From NCBI GenBank assembly GCA_021796315.1, contig JAJYOH010000231.1:1-8617 (forward strand): a DNA stretch of 8,617 nt, in the 5' to 3' direction. This stretch comes from Chloroflexota bacterium. GTDB taxonomy: Bacteria > Chloroflexota > Anaerolineae > Anaerolineales > Villigracilaceae. The notes under the pieces were generated by a model. It did not search any database and was not told where the DNA came from. It saw nothing but the letters and a program-made list of their open reading frames with translations. Shown here piece by piece: positions 1-6,712 of the stretch (positions are counted from its first letter, which is position 1; each line of letters opens with the position of its first letter). The translations under genes were made by a program, and so were the position numbers.

Positions 1-406
1 TCTCGTCCGTTGTCGCGCCAATCGTCTGGTCGGTCAGCGGCTGAACCTCTTCCAATCTATCACCGGGAGATTCGGTATCTGTCAATGTCTCAAGTTCAGG
101 AACAACAGCTTGCATCAATTCGGTATCAGCTATGGATTCTTGAATGACAGGAGCTGGTAAACTTTCCAGAACTTTTTCCGCCTCGCCGCTGGACGCCTTG
201 AATTTTCTCCTGAACAAACTATCCCACCACGCCTTCAAGCGTTGAGCAACGCCGGATTTCCTCTTTTGAGATTCATCTTCCTTAAGGGACTGCCTGATCT
301 CAGCAAACAACTCTTCGCGTGAAGGGCCTTGCTTCTCAACTGGTGAAACTGCCCCCTTGGGAGGCTCCTGTTGATTATCTTGATCTTTTCTTGAATTTTC
401 ATCCAT
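1..406 (-). CDS. Unidentified charged protein, N-terminal 135 residues (runs off left edge)
   Basis: The frame is open from an ATG at 406 to the left edge, giving 135 codons without a stop. I do not recognise the family. The visible part has no signal peptide or membrane segment and is rich in Glu, Asp, Gln, Lys and Ser. A predicted helical stretch (about residues 29-45, SREELFAEIRQSL...) is followed by a basic, tryptophan-containing amphipathic patch (about residues 52-70, containing AWWDSLFRRKF), then a long acidic, Pro/Thr-containing, probably disordered stretch. The start has an AGAGGT ribosome binding site about 8 nt upstream and lies 15 nt after the stop of the secreted transglycosylase-like gene, so it is very likely the next gene of the tad-like operon. 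By position it could be a cytoplasmic or membrane-peripheral accessory of the machine; a membrane or other domain could still follow beyond the edge. The gene is secure; its function is not known. Confidence 0.8.
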   Translation of the reverse strand, partial: MDENSRKDQDNQQEPPKGAVSPVEKQGPSREELFAEIRQSLKEDESQKRKSGVAQRLKAWWDSLFRRKFKASSGEAEKVLESLPAPVIQESIADTELMQAVVPELETLTDTESPGDRLEEVQPLTDQTIGATTDE

Positions 407-421
407 GATTACCGACCTCTT

Positions 422-2248
422 CTACGGAAGATTATTGGGCAAGACGGGTTGTGCGAATGTAAACATGACTGGCACAATTCCCCGGGCAGGTAGATAAAAG
501 CTGCTGCTGCGATATAGACCCGGCAGGCTCACCACAATCATGGTTCCAATCGGGTAGCCTGATAAATCGAATGCGGCTTGACCATTAACAGTAATTCCCA
601 GTAAAGTCGGGCCATCTGAAAGACTCACTTGGACAGGTATTCCATTCAACCATTCGGACGATTGTGGAATGCCATCACCACTAGCATCCATAAACACACC
701 AATCACGATCCTAGCCTGAGACATCGCTGTTGTGGGAGTCGGGAGAGGTGTATGAGTTGGCATGAACATAGGGGAATAAAGCGCAACTTGATAAGCCCCG
801 GGCGTATAGCGATACGAATCGAACAACAACAGACTCCCCCAAAAACCGTTCACATACTTATTGCCATCTGAACACCTTGACATATCTGACAAATGCATCC
901 AGTCCATCGGTTGGTCATTCCTCTTTGTAGCAGCCACAGCACTGTCAAAACAACTGATCCCACTATGATATGTATAAAGCGTAAATTTCCAATAATCCTC
1001 ATAATCTGTACTCTCGCCATATTTATCCAGGATTGTTTTCACCTCTTCACAATTGGCTCGCAGCACTTGAGCAATAAATGAAATTCCCTGCTTGGCTTTC
1101 GTAAGGTCAACACCATTTTGGCACGTGGGACAAATGGCATTCTGCGAATTTAACAACGCACCGCGAATCATCGCCTGTTGCTCTGGAGCAAGGCTTACGT
1201 ATGGCAAGAGACAATTTGCGAGCACGCTGGAACACACCTGTTGGTACAGATTATTATCTGTACGTAATATGACATCGACACCTAATTGATTGATCTGTCC
1301 TAGGCCATACTCATCTACGTAGAAACGCTCATTTCCCGGCCAGAATTGTGACTCCACCTGGATTAACGTTTTCAAGATCTTGGGTGGGATGCCGATATCG
1401 TTTCCCGCTGACCAGATCGCGTCATCATATTGATTCTGCCATTCGATCATTTTGGGACTAGCTTGCGTTAACCCACAACCATTGGGCCAATCCAAATCCT
1501 GGCTTAGTCCCCCGGCGGGACAATTCCGCGTATCAACAAGTCCACTGACAATGAGGCGGGCAGCCAGATGGTGCAAACTGATATCAGTATTTAGTTCATA
1601 AGGAAACTGCGGAAACTCTGCCCACGTTGGAGTTGTATCAACAGGAACATCCCATATCTTCAAGCAGACGTCTGAAAATGATCCAAAATATTCGCTGACT
1701 GATCCGATGGTTACATAATAACCGTCCTTCTTCTCATCCGCTTGAACGCTGGCAATAACCGAATCGCTGGAATCGGCAGACACTGAAATTGTTTTGAATA
1801 TTATTCGAGAACTTCCTGATGGCAACGGAAGGACACAAGGAGATCCGGGACAATTGAACTCCAGCTCGTTAACGATGCCTGTAATTTGCAGCGTAGTTGA
1901 AAATGATCCGGAATGAAAACCTATTAGATTTACATAGGGATTGGCCAGTGGCCCTTGTGGCGCTTGAATAAACGCATAAAGAGTCGGTCGAGGAATTGCC
2001 GTGGCAATCAACGGCGCTGGAGTAAAGATCTGCGTCGGCTCCACTTGTACAGTAGCAGTTGGAGTAGTCGAAGAGGTGGGCGTCGCCGATGGTGCGTTGG
2101 CGAAAGGGGCTAGTTCTGAAACGGTGTTTGGGCCGCGAGAAGCCTCCTTTGCCTGGGCATCCAGAATATCAGCCAGGCTGCCGAGGCGGGCAAGAAAGAT
2201 CCCCAACATCAGGATCGAGTAGAGGAAAAACTTGGAAGGAGGTTTCAC
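422..2248 (-). CDS. Secreted lytic-transglycosylase-like (SLT) protein with C-terminal SdrD/Cna-B-like domain
   Basis: This is a 608-residue exported protein, probably acting on peptidoglycan outside the membrane. Residues 1-33 form a signal peptide or signal anchor (basic start, hydrophobic 7-20). Residues about 50-90 are a Ser/Thr/Pro-rich linker. Residues about 95-260 are a Cys-containing region I cannot name. An SLT-type lysozyme-fold core spans about 270-440: PPKILKTLIQVES with the predicted catalytic Glu299, GLGQIN at 315-320 (family GLMQI/GLGQI motif), and YTYHSG at 425-430 in the place of the usual AYNAG motif. A second Pro/Thr linker lies near 497-507. A beta-sandwich-like tail (512-608) carries DASGDGIPQSSE (521-532), an EF-hand-like calcium loop as in SdrD-B/Cna-B repeats. 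The start is GTG; the ATG two bases upstream is followed at once by TGA. It begins 14 nt after the receiver-CpaE gene, so it is probably translated from the same mRNA. Murein cleavage to let a pilus through is inferred. Confidence 0.8.
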   Translation of the reverse strand: MKPPSKFFLYSILMLGIFLARLGSLADILDAQAKEASRGPNTVSELAPFANAPSATPTSSTTPTATVQVEPTQIFTPAPLIATAIPRPTLYAFIQAPQGPLANPYVNLIGFHSGSFSTTLQITGIVNELEFNCPGSPCVLPLPSGSSRIIFKTISVSADSSDSVIASVQADEKKDGYYVTIGSVSEYFGSFSDVCLKIWDVPVDTTPTWAEFPQFPYELNTDISLHHLAARLIVSGLVDTRNCPAGGLSQDLDWPNGCGLTQASPKMIEWQNQYDDAIWSAGNDIGIPPKILKTLIQVESQFWPGNERFYVDEYGLGQINQLGVDVILRTDNNLYQQVCSSVLANCLLPYVSLAPEQQAMIRGALLNSQNAICPTCQNGVDLTKAKQGISFIAQVLRANCEEVKTILDKYGESTDYEDYWKFTLYTYHSGISCFDSAVAATKRNDQPMDWMHLSDMSRCSDGNKYVNGFWGSLLLFDSYRYTPGAYQVALYSPMFMPTHTPLPTPTTAMSQARIVIGVFMDASGDGIPQSSEWLNGIPVQVSLSDGPTLLGITVNGQAAFDLSGYPIGTMIVVSLPGLYRSSSFYLPARGIVPVMFTFAQPVLPNNLP

Positions 2249-2262
2249 ATTCTCGGCCAGGT

Positions 2263-3477
2263 TTATTTATTTACTGCTAAACGTGCGGTCACGCGTTTCC
2301 AGGTTTGCGAAGGTACTGCAGGCGGCAAATTCTTGAAGAAATCGTTACTCAGTATGTATGCTATGTTCTCCATTTGAACAGAAACAGGCAGGTCCGGATT
2401 CTCCAAAATAAAAGGGACACCGAAATTTAGAGCACGCATAACCTCCATCGAATCATGTGGAATAATGAAATCAAATGGTCGTTCAAGCGCCTTTTCAAGC
2501 TTGGCCTGTTTAATTCCAGAGTTATTCGTGGTTTGATTTAAAACAACCTTGACCTTTTCAGAAGTGAAACCCAGTCTATCGTATATTTCCAAGGCGCTGG
2601 CGGCAGCTCGCAGAGATGCCACTTCGGGAGCCAAGACCAGCAGAATCCAATCCGCCTTATTCAACAATTGAATGGTCATATCCGAAAAATCGTGGGCGAG
2701 ATCCACGACAATAAATTCATTCCTTTTTTTGAATTCCGCAAAAATTACCCGCCAGAACTCGTCAGTGAATGCGTCGGCAGCAAGAGGGGTCTTGGAACTC
2801 GCCACATAGTAGATTCCACTTTTATGTGCAGAGGCGAGTTGATCAATATCCTCGCCAGTTATTGCGTTCGGAGCGAGTCCCAGATATTGTTCCCAAGTAA
2901 TTCTTGGTGCTACATCCAGCATCATTGCCACTTGACCGGCAGTCAGAACCGCATCAATAAGCAGCGTTTTTCTTTGCCAGAGTTGGTAATAGGCAATCGC
3001 CAGGTTAACCGCCAGACTTGTACATCCCACGCCACCTCGCAAACTATGAACCGCAACGATGGTCGAAATATTTTCGCTTTGAGTTTCCATCTGCTGGACG
3101 ATTTTCAAAGCTTTGCCGCGGCTGGCCAGGATTCTTAACCGGGCAACCAACTCTTCGGGCTGAAACGGCTTCACCAAATAGTCATCAGCACCTTGCTCAA
3201 AAGCTTTGAGTTTGTCCTCCAACTTATTATCAGAGGTGATCACGACCACCGGAATATGTCCGTAACGTTGGTCACGGCGCAAACGTTCGAGAATATCGAA
3301 GCCAGACATATCTGGCAAAACCAGATCCACAATAACAATATCGGTTCCTTTGGATGCGACCGATGTCAAAGCCTCTTTGGCTGTCTTGGCATATTCCAAA
3401 TCATAACCAGCAGATCGAAGCGGCTTATCAAGCAACTTAAAATAATATAGTTCATCGTCAATCAAAAGAATTCGCAT
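2263..3477 (-). CDS. cpaE: TadZ/CpaE-like pilus localisation ATPase with N-terminal receiver domain
   Basis: A 404-residue cytoplasmic protein with two domains. Residues 1-118 are a response-regulator receiver with a complete active site: acidic pair Asp7/Asp8, phospho-acceptor Asp51 (IVIVDLVLPDMSG), Thr81 and Lys103 (LVKPF). Residues about 138-385 are a ParA/MinD-like ATPase: a deviant Walker A at 147-154 (RGGVGCTS), a switch/A-prime region LLIDAVL with Asp175, and Walker B FIVVDLAHD with Asp259. This layout matches TadZ/CpaE proteins, which place the Tad pilus machine at the cell pole or membrane. Many family members have a decayed receiver and P-loop; here the receiver looks functional while the P-loop has Cys152 where ordinary ATPases have the catalytic Lys, and Arg147 where ParA has the signature Lys. 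The ATG is preceded by AGGAG about 9 nt upstream. It lies between the receiver-Hpt gene (40 nt upstream) and the SLT gene (14 nt downstream). The domain call is firm; polar localisation is inferred from the family. Confidence 0.88.
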   Translation of the reverse strand: MRILLIDDELYYFKLLDKPLRSAGYDLEYAKTAKEALTSVASKGTDIVIVDLVLPDMSGFDILERLRRDQRYGHIPVVVITSDNKLEDKLKAFEQGADDYLVKPFQPEELVARLRILASRGKALKIVQQMETQSENISTIVAVHSLRGGVGCTSLAVNLAIAYYQLWQRKTLLIDAVLTAGQVAMMLDVAPRITWEQYLGLAPNAITGEDIDQLASAHKSGIYYVASSKTPLAADAFTDEFWRVIFAEFKKRNEFIVVDLAHDFSDMTIQLLNKADWILLVLAPEVASLRAAASALEIYDRLGFTSEKVKVVLNQTTNNSGIKQAKLEKALERPFDFIIPHDSMEVMRALNFGVPFILENPDLPVSVQMENIAYILSNDFFKNLPPAVPSQTWKRVTARLAVNK

Positions 3478-3517
3478 CCTATTGCTCTCCTGAATAAATT
3501 GTGGTTAATTGAAAACA

Positions 3518-4330
3518 TCATGTCGACGAAGATCCCAAAAAGTCCATTACTCTGATACGCAAATCCGATACACTCTCGTTGATCTCTTTCAACACATTCT
3601 CCGACAACTGGGGTTGATTCTCCTTACAGCAACGCTCAAGCCGGTTGGCCAATTTCGTTAGCCGAATCGCGCCAAGGTTCGCCGATACGCCCTTCAAGTT
3701 ATGAGCTTTTCTGGAAAGTCCGCTTAAATCACAAGCAACCTGATGTTCGTACATTAGCTCAATTCTCTCCGGCAAAGAAGCAATGAAATCCTTCAGGAGA
3801 CCCTTGTAGGCATCGCTGTCATTTGAGAAATTAAGTAAAGCCAATTTGGGATCGAACGACACTTCATCCGCCCCAATTTCAGTGAGAGAAGAACCGTCCA
3901 AGCTCGAAGACAATTTGTCTTGACCGTCAACGTATAACATTATCATCCGGGACAACTGCCCTAGGTTGTATGGTTTGAAGATATAGTCATCCACGCCCGC
4001 CTTCAACCATTCCAATGCCGCGCCAGGAATATCATTAGCTGTCAGGGCAATAATTGGAAGGCGCGTCCTTCCCGCTTCCCATTCTCTGATTCGCCTGGAA
4101 GCTTCAAGCCCGTTCATGTCCGGCAACTGCAAATCCATGAAGACAAGGTCAAAATTGGATGAGGTAATTGCGTCCAACGCCTCTTGGCCGTTTGAAGCAG
4201 TTTTGACAACATATCCCTGTCCTGAAAGCAAAATCGTCATCATTTGTTGATTGAGGTCATCATCATCCACAACCAGTATGATGAGATGTTGTTTGGGCTG
4301 ATCCATCATCACACTTTTTGCCTTTATCAT
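3518..4330 (-). CDS. Response regulator with C-terminal Hpt phosphotransfer domain
   Basis: A 270-residue cytoplasmic signalling protein with no DNA-binding domain. The receiver spans about residues 15-135: acidic residues Asp22-Asp24, phospho-acceptor Asp66 (LVFMDLQLPDMNG), Thr97 (ALTAND) and Lys119 (IFKPY). After a Ser-rich linker (140-156), an Hpt four-helix domain covers about 160-265, with phospho-acceptor His210 in KAHNLKGVSANLGA, the classic H-x-L-K-G motif. Receiver and Hpt on one chain, without a kinase core, is a phosphorelay intermediate: phosphate may enter from an unseen kinase and leave to another receiver, such as the one on the neighbouring CpaE-like protein (inferred). The chosen ATG has a weak TAGGCGG-like site upstream; Met8/Met9 are alternative starts just before the receiver and would not change the domains. 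It sits 47 nt after cpaF and 40 nt before the CpaE-like gene in the same direction. Confidence 0.88.
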   Translation of the reverse strand: MIKAKSVMMDQPKQHLIILVVDDDDLNQQMMTILLSGQGYVVKTASNGQEALDAITSSNFDLVFMDLQLPDMNGLEASRRIREWEAGRTRLPIIALTANDIPGAALEWLKAGVDDYIFKPYNLGQLSRMIMLYVDGQDKLSSSLDGSSLTEIGADEVSFDPKLALLNFSNDSDAYKGLLKDFIASLPERIELMYEHQVACDLSGLSRKAHNLKGVSANLGAIRLTKLANRLERCCKENQPQLSENVLKEINESVSDLRIRVMDFLGSSST

Positions 4331-4338
4331 CGCCGCCT

Positions 4339-4371
4339 ATAAATTCTTCTATTCAAAAATCCCGAATTTAT
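4339..4371. repeat. AT-rich 8-bp inverted repeat between cpaF and the receiver-Hpt gene
   Basis: ATAAATTC (4339-4346) and GAATTTAT (4364-4371) are perfect inverse complements with a 17-base spacer, filling most of the 47-base gap after cpaF. Being AT-rich and without a GC stem, it is not a convincing terminator. In the mRNA it would form a weak hairpin just before the receiver-Hpt ribosome binding site. Confidence 0.4.
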
Positions 4372-4377
4372 CTTGAA

Positions 4378-5661
4378 CTAATTGATAAACCACCTGGCAT
4401 CCATATGCAAGCCGGCTTGATCTAAAGCAGACGAGAACGATGGTCTCAGACCTGTTGACCTAAAGACACCCGTTACCCGTTTCTTTTCGTCCAAGCCCGT
4501 TTGCTGGAAAAGGAACAAATCAGTCATGGTTATGACATCGCCCTCCATACCAACCACCTCGGAAATATGGGTCAATTTTCTGGAACCATCTGGAAAGCGA
4601 TTTAGAAAGACGATGAGATTTAGTGCGGAGGCTATTTGTTTGCGAATGGCCGTCACCGGCATCTCGATCCCTGACATCAGTGCCATGGTCTCCAAACGAG
4701 AAATGGCATCGCGCGGCGAATTTGCGTGGATCGTTGTTAAAGATCCATCATGGCCAGTATTCATTGCTTGCAGCATATCAATGGACTCCCCACCACGTAC
4801 CTCACCAACAATGATGCGGTCGGGACGCATACGCAGCGCGTTGCGGACGAGGTCGCGTATTGAAACGGCCCCTTGTCCGCGATAATCCGGCGGCTGCGCC
4901 TCCAATGAAACTTTGTGAGTCTGAAGGAGATTCAGTTCTGCCGAATCTTCAATTATGACGATCCGCTCCCAATCCGGGATTTCGCCAGCAAGGATATTTA
5001 GCAAAGTAGTTTTCCCTGAGCTAGTGTTTCCAGCCACAACAATATTCAGTCTCGCCTTTACACACATAGCTAAGAACTCAGCGATTCGCGGCGAAAGCGA
5101 GCCGAGTTCAACCAACTGCTCTACGCTAAGTCTATCTTTGAGAAATCGTCGAATTGTGATACAGGGCCAAGTGGGGGAAACTGGCATAATGACTGCATTG
5201 ACACGCGAGCCATCAGGCATGCGCGAGTCAATCAAGGCATGCTTGCTGTTTACAAAACGCCCCATCGGATTAATTATGTGATTGATGGCAAACCGGACCT
5301 GTTCCTTGCTGTCGAACTTTACGTCGGTAAGAATCATCTCACCATTTTTCTCAATAAAGATTTGGTCAGGCCCATTGACCATGATTTCACTGATCTGAGG
5401 CTCGTCAAAGAATTGTTCAATTGGTCCGTAACTGGCAACATATAAAAACAAATCGTTCACGAGAGATTCTTTAAAATCCCGGCTCAACTTTAGTCCGCGA
5501 TCATCAATGGCGCTCGCGATAATGCCTTTGAGTAGAGACTCGTATCTCTCTCCCACGGGAGGATCGGTCTCCACTTTATCGTAAATGGCTCGAAGAATAG
5601 CTTTACGATCCTCCGCGCCGAAAGTATCTTCGGTCACTGTCGGCAATGCTTTTCTAGGCAT
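4378..5661 (-). CDS. cpaF: CpaF/TadA family secretion ATPase of the Tad (type IVc) pilus
   Basis: This is the hexameric motor ATPase of the GspE/VirB11 superfamily that powers pilin assembly or secretion at the inner face of the membrane. Numbered from the chosen ATG (427 residues), an N-terminal domain (about 10-195) contains the family stretch ISEIMVNGPDQIFIEKNG and the DSRMPDGSRVNAV motif. The ATPase core shows Walker A GNTSSGKTT (211-219, Lys217), an Asp box IIEDSAEL (Glu238/Asp239), Walker B RIIVGEVRGGE (Glu287), and a His box GHDGSLTTIHANSP (His304, His312). All catalytic motifs look intact and the length is normal for CpaF. The ATG at 5661 is preferred because GAGG lies 4 nt upstream; an in-frame TTG at 5679 would add six residues but has poor spacing to its AAGG. 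It is the first gene of the operon. Unusually, it is followed by signalling and localisation genes and not directly by tadB and tadC. Confidence 0.95.
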   Translation of the reverse strand: MPRKALPTVTEDTFGAEDRKAILRAIYDKVETDPPVGERYESLLKGIIASAIDDRGLKLSRDFKESLVNDLFLYVASYGPIEQFFDEPQISEIMVNGPDQIFIEKNGEMILTDVKFDSKEQVRFAINHIINPMGRFVNSKHALIDSRMPDGSRVNAVIMPVSPTWPCITIRRFLKDRLSVEQLVELGSLSPRIAEFLAMCVKARLNIVVAGNTSSGKTTLLNILAGEIPDWERIVIIEDSAELNLLQTHKVSLEAQPPDYRGQGAVSIRDLVRNALRMRPDRIIVGEVRGGESIDMLQAMNTGHDGSLTTIHANSPRDAISRLETMALMSGIEMPVTAIRKQIASALNLIVFLNRFPDGSRKLTHISEVVGMEGDVITMTDLFLFQQTGLDEKKRVTGVFRSTGLRPSFSSALDQAGLHMDARWFIN

Positions 5662-5697
5662 AAACCCTCTTCTTTCCAAGACCTTGCATTTTTGTTA

Positions 5698-5717
5698 AGT
5701 ATACAATAAAAAGTCAA
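5698..5717 (-). promoter_or_regulatory. Candidate promoter elements for the tad-like operon
   Basis: On the minus strand TATACT (5698-5703) is a good -10 match about 37 nt upstream of the cpaF ATG. TTGACT (5712-5717) resembles a -35 but is only 8 nt away, so the two cannot work as one standard sigma-70 promoter. Another TATAAA with an extended TG (TGTTATAAA, hexamer at 5839-5844) lies about 180 nt upstream of the gene. A promoter is expected here because the upstream lipoprotein gene ends in a strong terminator, but which element is used cannot be settled by eye. Confidence 0.3.
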
Positions 5718-5766
5718 CCTCGGGTAATAAAAACGTCATCGTCCACAGTTTCCTGATTTGCCAACT

Positions 5767-5787
5767 CACAATTCAAAGACCACAATT
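5767..5787. repeat. Short direct repeat CACAATT x2 upstream of cpaF
   Basis: CACAATT occurs at 5767-5773 and 5781-5787 with a 14-base period (AATTGTG on the coding strand), 64-84 bases upstream of the candidate -10 of the operon. It could be a regulator binding site. Two seven-base matches in an AT-rich intergenic stretch may also be chance. The rest of the 5718-5920 interval shows no gene. Confidence 0.3.
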
Positions 5788-5919
5788 GGGAAGATGCTAA
5801 GCCAACATTCCAACTAGAGCCCCAATCGGCAAGCTAGGTTTATAACATGACGGTATCCACAAAATAAGGTTACGATTTCTTAGACTATTTGTTTTCAGTA
5901 AACGAAAATAGAAATATTC

Positions 5920-5960
5920 CAAATAAAATTTCGGATGCCGCAAACCAATGCGGCATCCGA
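5920..5960 (-). terminator. Intrinsic terminator of the lipoprotein gene
   Basis: A perfect 11-bp inverted repeat (TCGGATGCCGC at 5931-5941, GCGGCATCCGA at 5950-5960) with an 8-base loop lies 9 bases after the lipoprotein stop codon. Read on the minus strand it is GC-rich and followed by AATTTTATTT (5921-5930), the expected U-rich tail. It isolates the lipoprotein transcript from the downstream cpaF operon. The plus-strand side has a weaker T-rich tail, but no plus-strand gene ends here. Confidence 0.9.
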
Positions 5961-5969
5961 TTTGATTTC

Positions 5970-6638
5970 CTACGAGCTTGCTTTCTTCTGCAAGAATTGG
6001 ACGATTCCGTTCACCACGCTTGGCGGAAGGAAATTGCCAAATCCCTGACGCCCACCCGCTCGCGGAGTTCCACCATTTCCAAATGCGCGGGGAGTTCCGT
6101 TGGCTGGAGGCGTGAACGTGCCGCCGTTGGATTGAAATCCGCCAAAGCCGCCGGGGCCACCCAATGATATTCCAGCTTGTTGAAAGGCCGCAAAAATATC
6201 CTGCCGGCTCAAATTCATCGCAGTAATTGCCTGGATTTGTTCTCGCGGCATGGCATTCTCAATCGCCATAATCTGTGTACTCATCTGTTGCCGCATCGCC
6301 GTATTCGCACCGGATGTACCAAAGCCGCCAGATGGGGTTGTCGAGCCTTCAACTTGTTGTAACGATTGCCATAACGGGAGAAGCTTGGCCGCTTCCTGCG
6401 CGGTGATGGCATTGGACGTACCGTCCAGTTTCAACATTCCAGCCGCAAGCTGTAAAGCAGTCAGTCCAGTTGTCGGGGTTCCATTTATCAGTTGTGCGCC
6501 AGCAGAATTCGACGCGCCCGCATTCGGTCCGGATGATCCGCCCGTCGAATTGGATGGAACAGAATTGGCATTGGCTCCGCAGGCCGTCAACATCAGCGCA
6601 AAGATGGTCAGGATTGTGATTGCAATAATTTTTTTCAT
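5970..6638 (-). CDS. Small Gly/Asn-rich lipoprotein of unknown function
   Basis: A 222-residue predicted lipoprotein. Residues 1-20 are a short lipoprotein signal (MKKIIAITIL..., hydrophobic core) with lipobox LTAC, so Cys20 should be lipidated and the protein held on the outer face of the membrane. Residues 21-58 are a Ser/Gly/Asn-rich linker. A helical domain (about 59-155) contains LLPLWQSLQQV, IENAMPREQIQAITAMNLSRQDI and is the likely conserved core. The tail (about 156-205) is very Gly-rich with Phe, Pro and two GTPRA units (181-185, 190-194), ending in a short helix (VVNGIVQFLQKKASS). I know of no assigned function; the helical part loosely recalls periplasmic sensing or efflux-associated small proteins, but that is not supported by a motif. 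AAGGAGAT sits 5-6 nt before the ATG. The gene is monocistronic: own promoter candidate upstream, strong terminator downstream. Confidence 0.88.
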   Translation of the reverse strand: MKKIIAITILTIFALMLTACGANANSVPSNSTGGSSGPNAGASNSAGAQLINGTPTTGLTALQLAAGMLKLDGTSNAITAQEAAKLLPLWQSLQQVEGSTTPSGGFGTSGANTAMRQQMSTQIMAIENAMPREQIQAITAMNLSRQDIFAAFQQAGISLGGPGGFGGFQSNGGTFTPPANGTPRAFGNGGTPRAGGRQGFGNFLPPSVVNGIVQFLQKKASS

Positions 6639-6664
6639 TCGATCTCCTTGTTTCTGAGTCGGTC

Positions 6665-6670
6665 AGTATA
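6665..6670 (-). promoter_or_regulatory. Extended -10 promoter candidate for the lipoprotein gene
   Basis: On the minus strand the sequence TGTTATACT gives an extended -10 (TG, one base, TATACT at 6665-6670). Transcription would start near 6658, about 20 nt before the lipoprotein ATG. No convincing -35 is present 16-18 nt upstream, which extended -10 promoters can tolerate. Confidence 0.45.
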
Positions 6671-6712
6671 ACAAGTGAGTTTCCATTACAGGTATAGAAA
6701 ATATATTGATTT

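Noticed and set aside
2668..3138. Open frame of 156 codons on the plus strand
   Set aside because: It lies wholly antisense to the well-supported receiver-CpaE gene, has no family-like sequence, and is best explained as a frame shadow.
4526..4885. Plus-strand frame of 119 codons
   Set aside because: It is antisense to the catalytic core of cpaF, whose motifs are all intact.
5661..5679. Upstream TTG start for cpaF adding six residues
   Set aside because: The AAGG before the TTG is only a few bases away, whereas the ATG at 5661 has a better placed GAGG; the extra residues are not part of any conserved region.
5931..5960. Perfect dyad considered as a mobile-element end or recombination site
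   Set aside because: It sits 9 bases after a stop codon and has a T-rich tail in the direction of that gene, so an intrinsic terminator explains it fully; no transposase or target duplication is nearby.
6250..6657. Open frame of 135 codons on the plus strand
   Set aside because: It is antisense to the lipoprotein gene, whose signal peptide, lipobox, ribosome binding site and terminator all agree on the minus strand.
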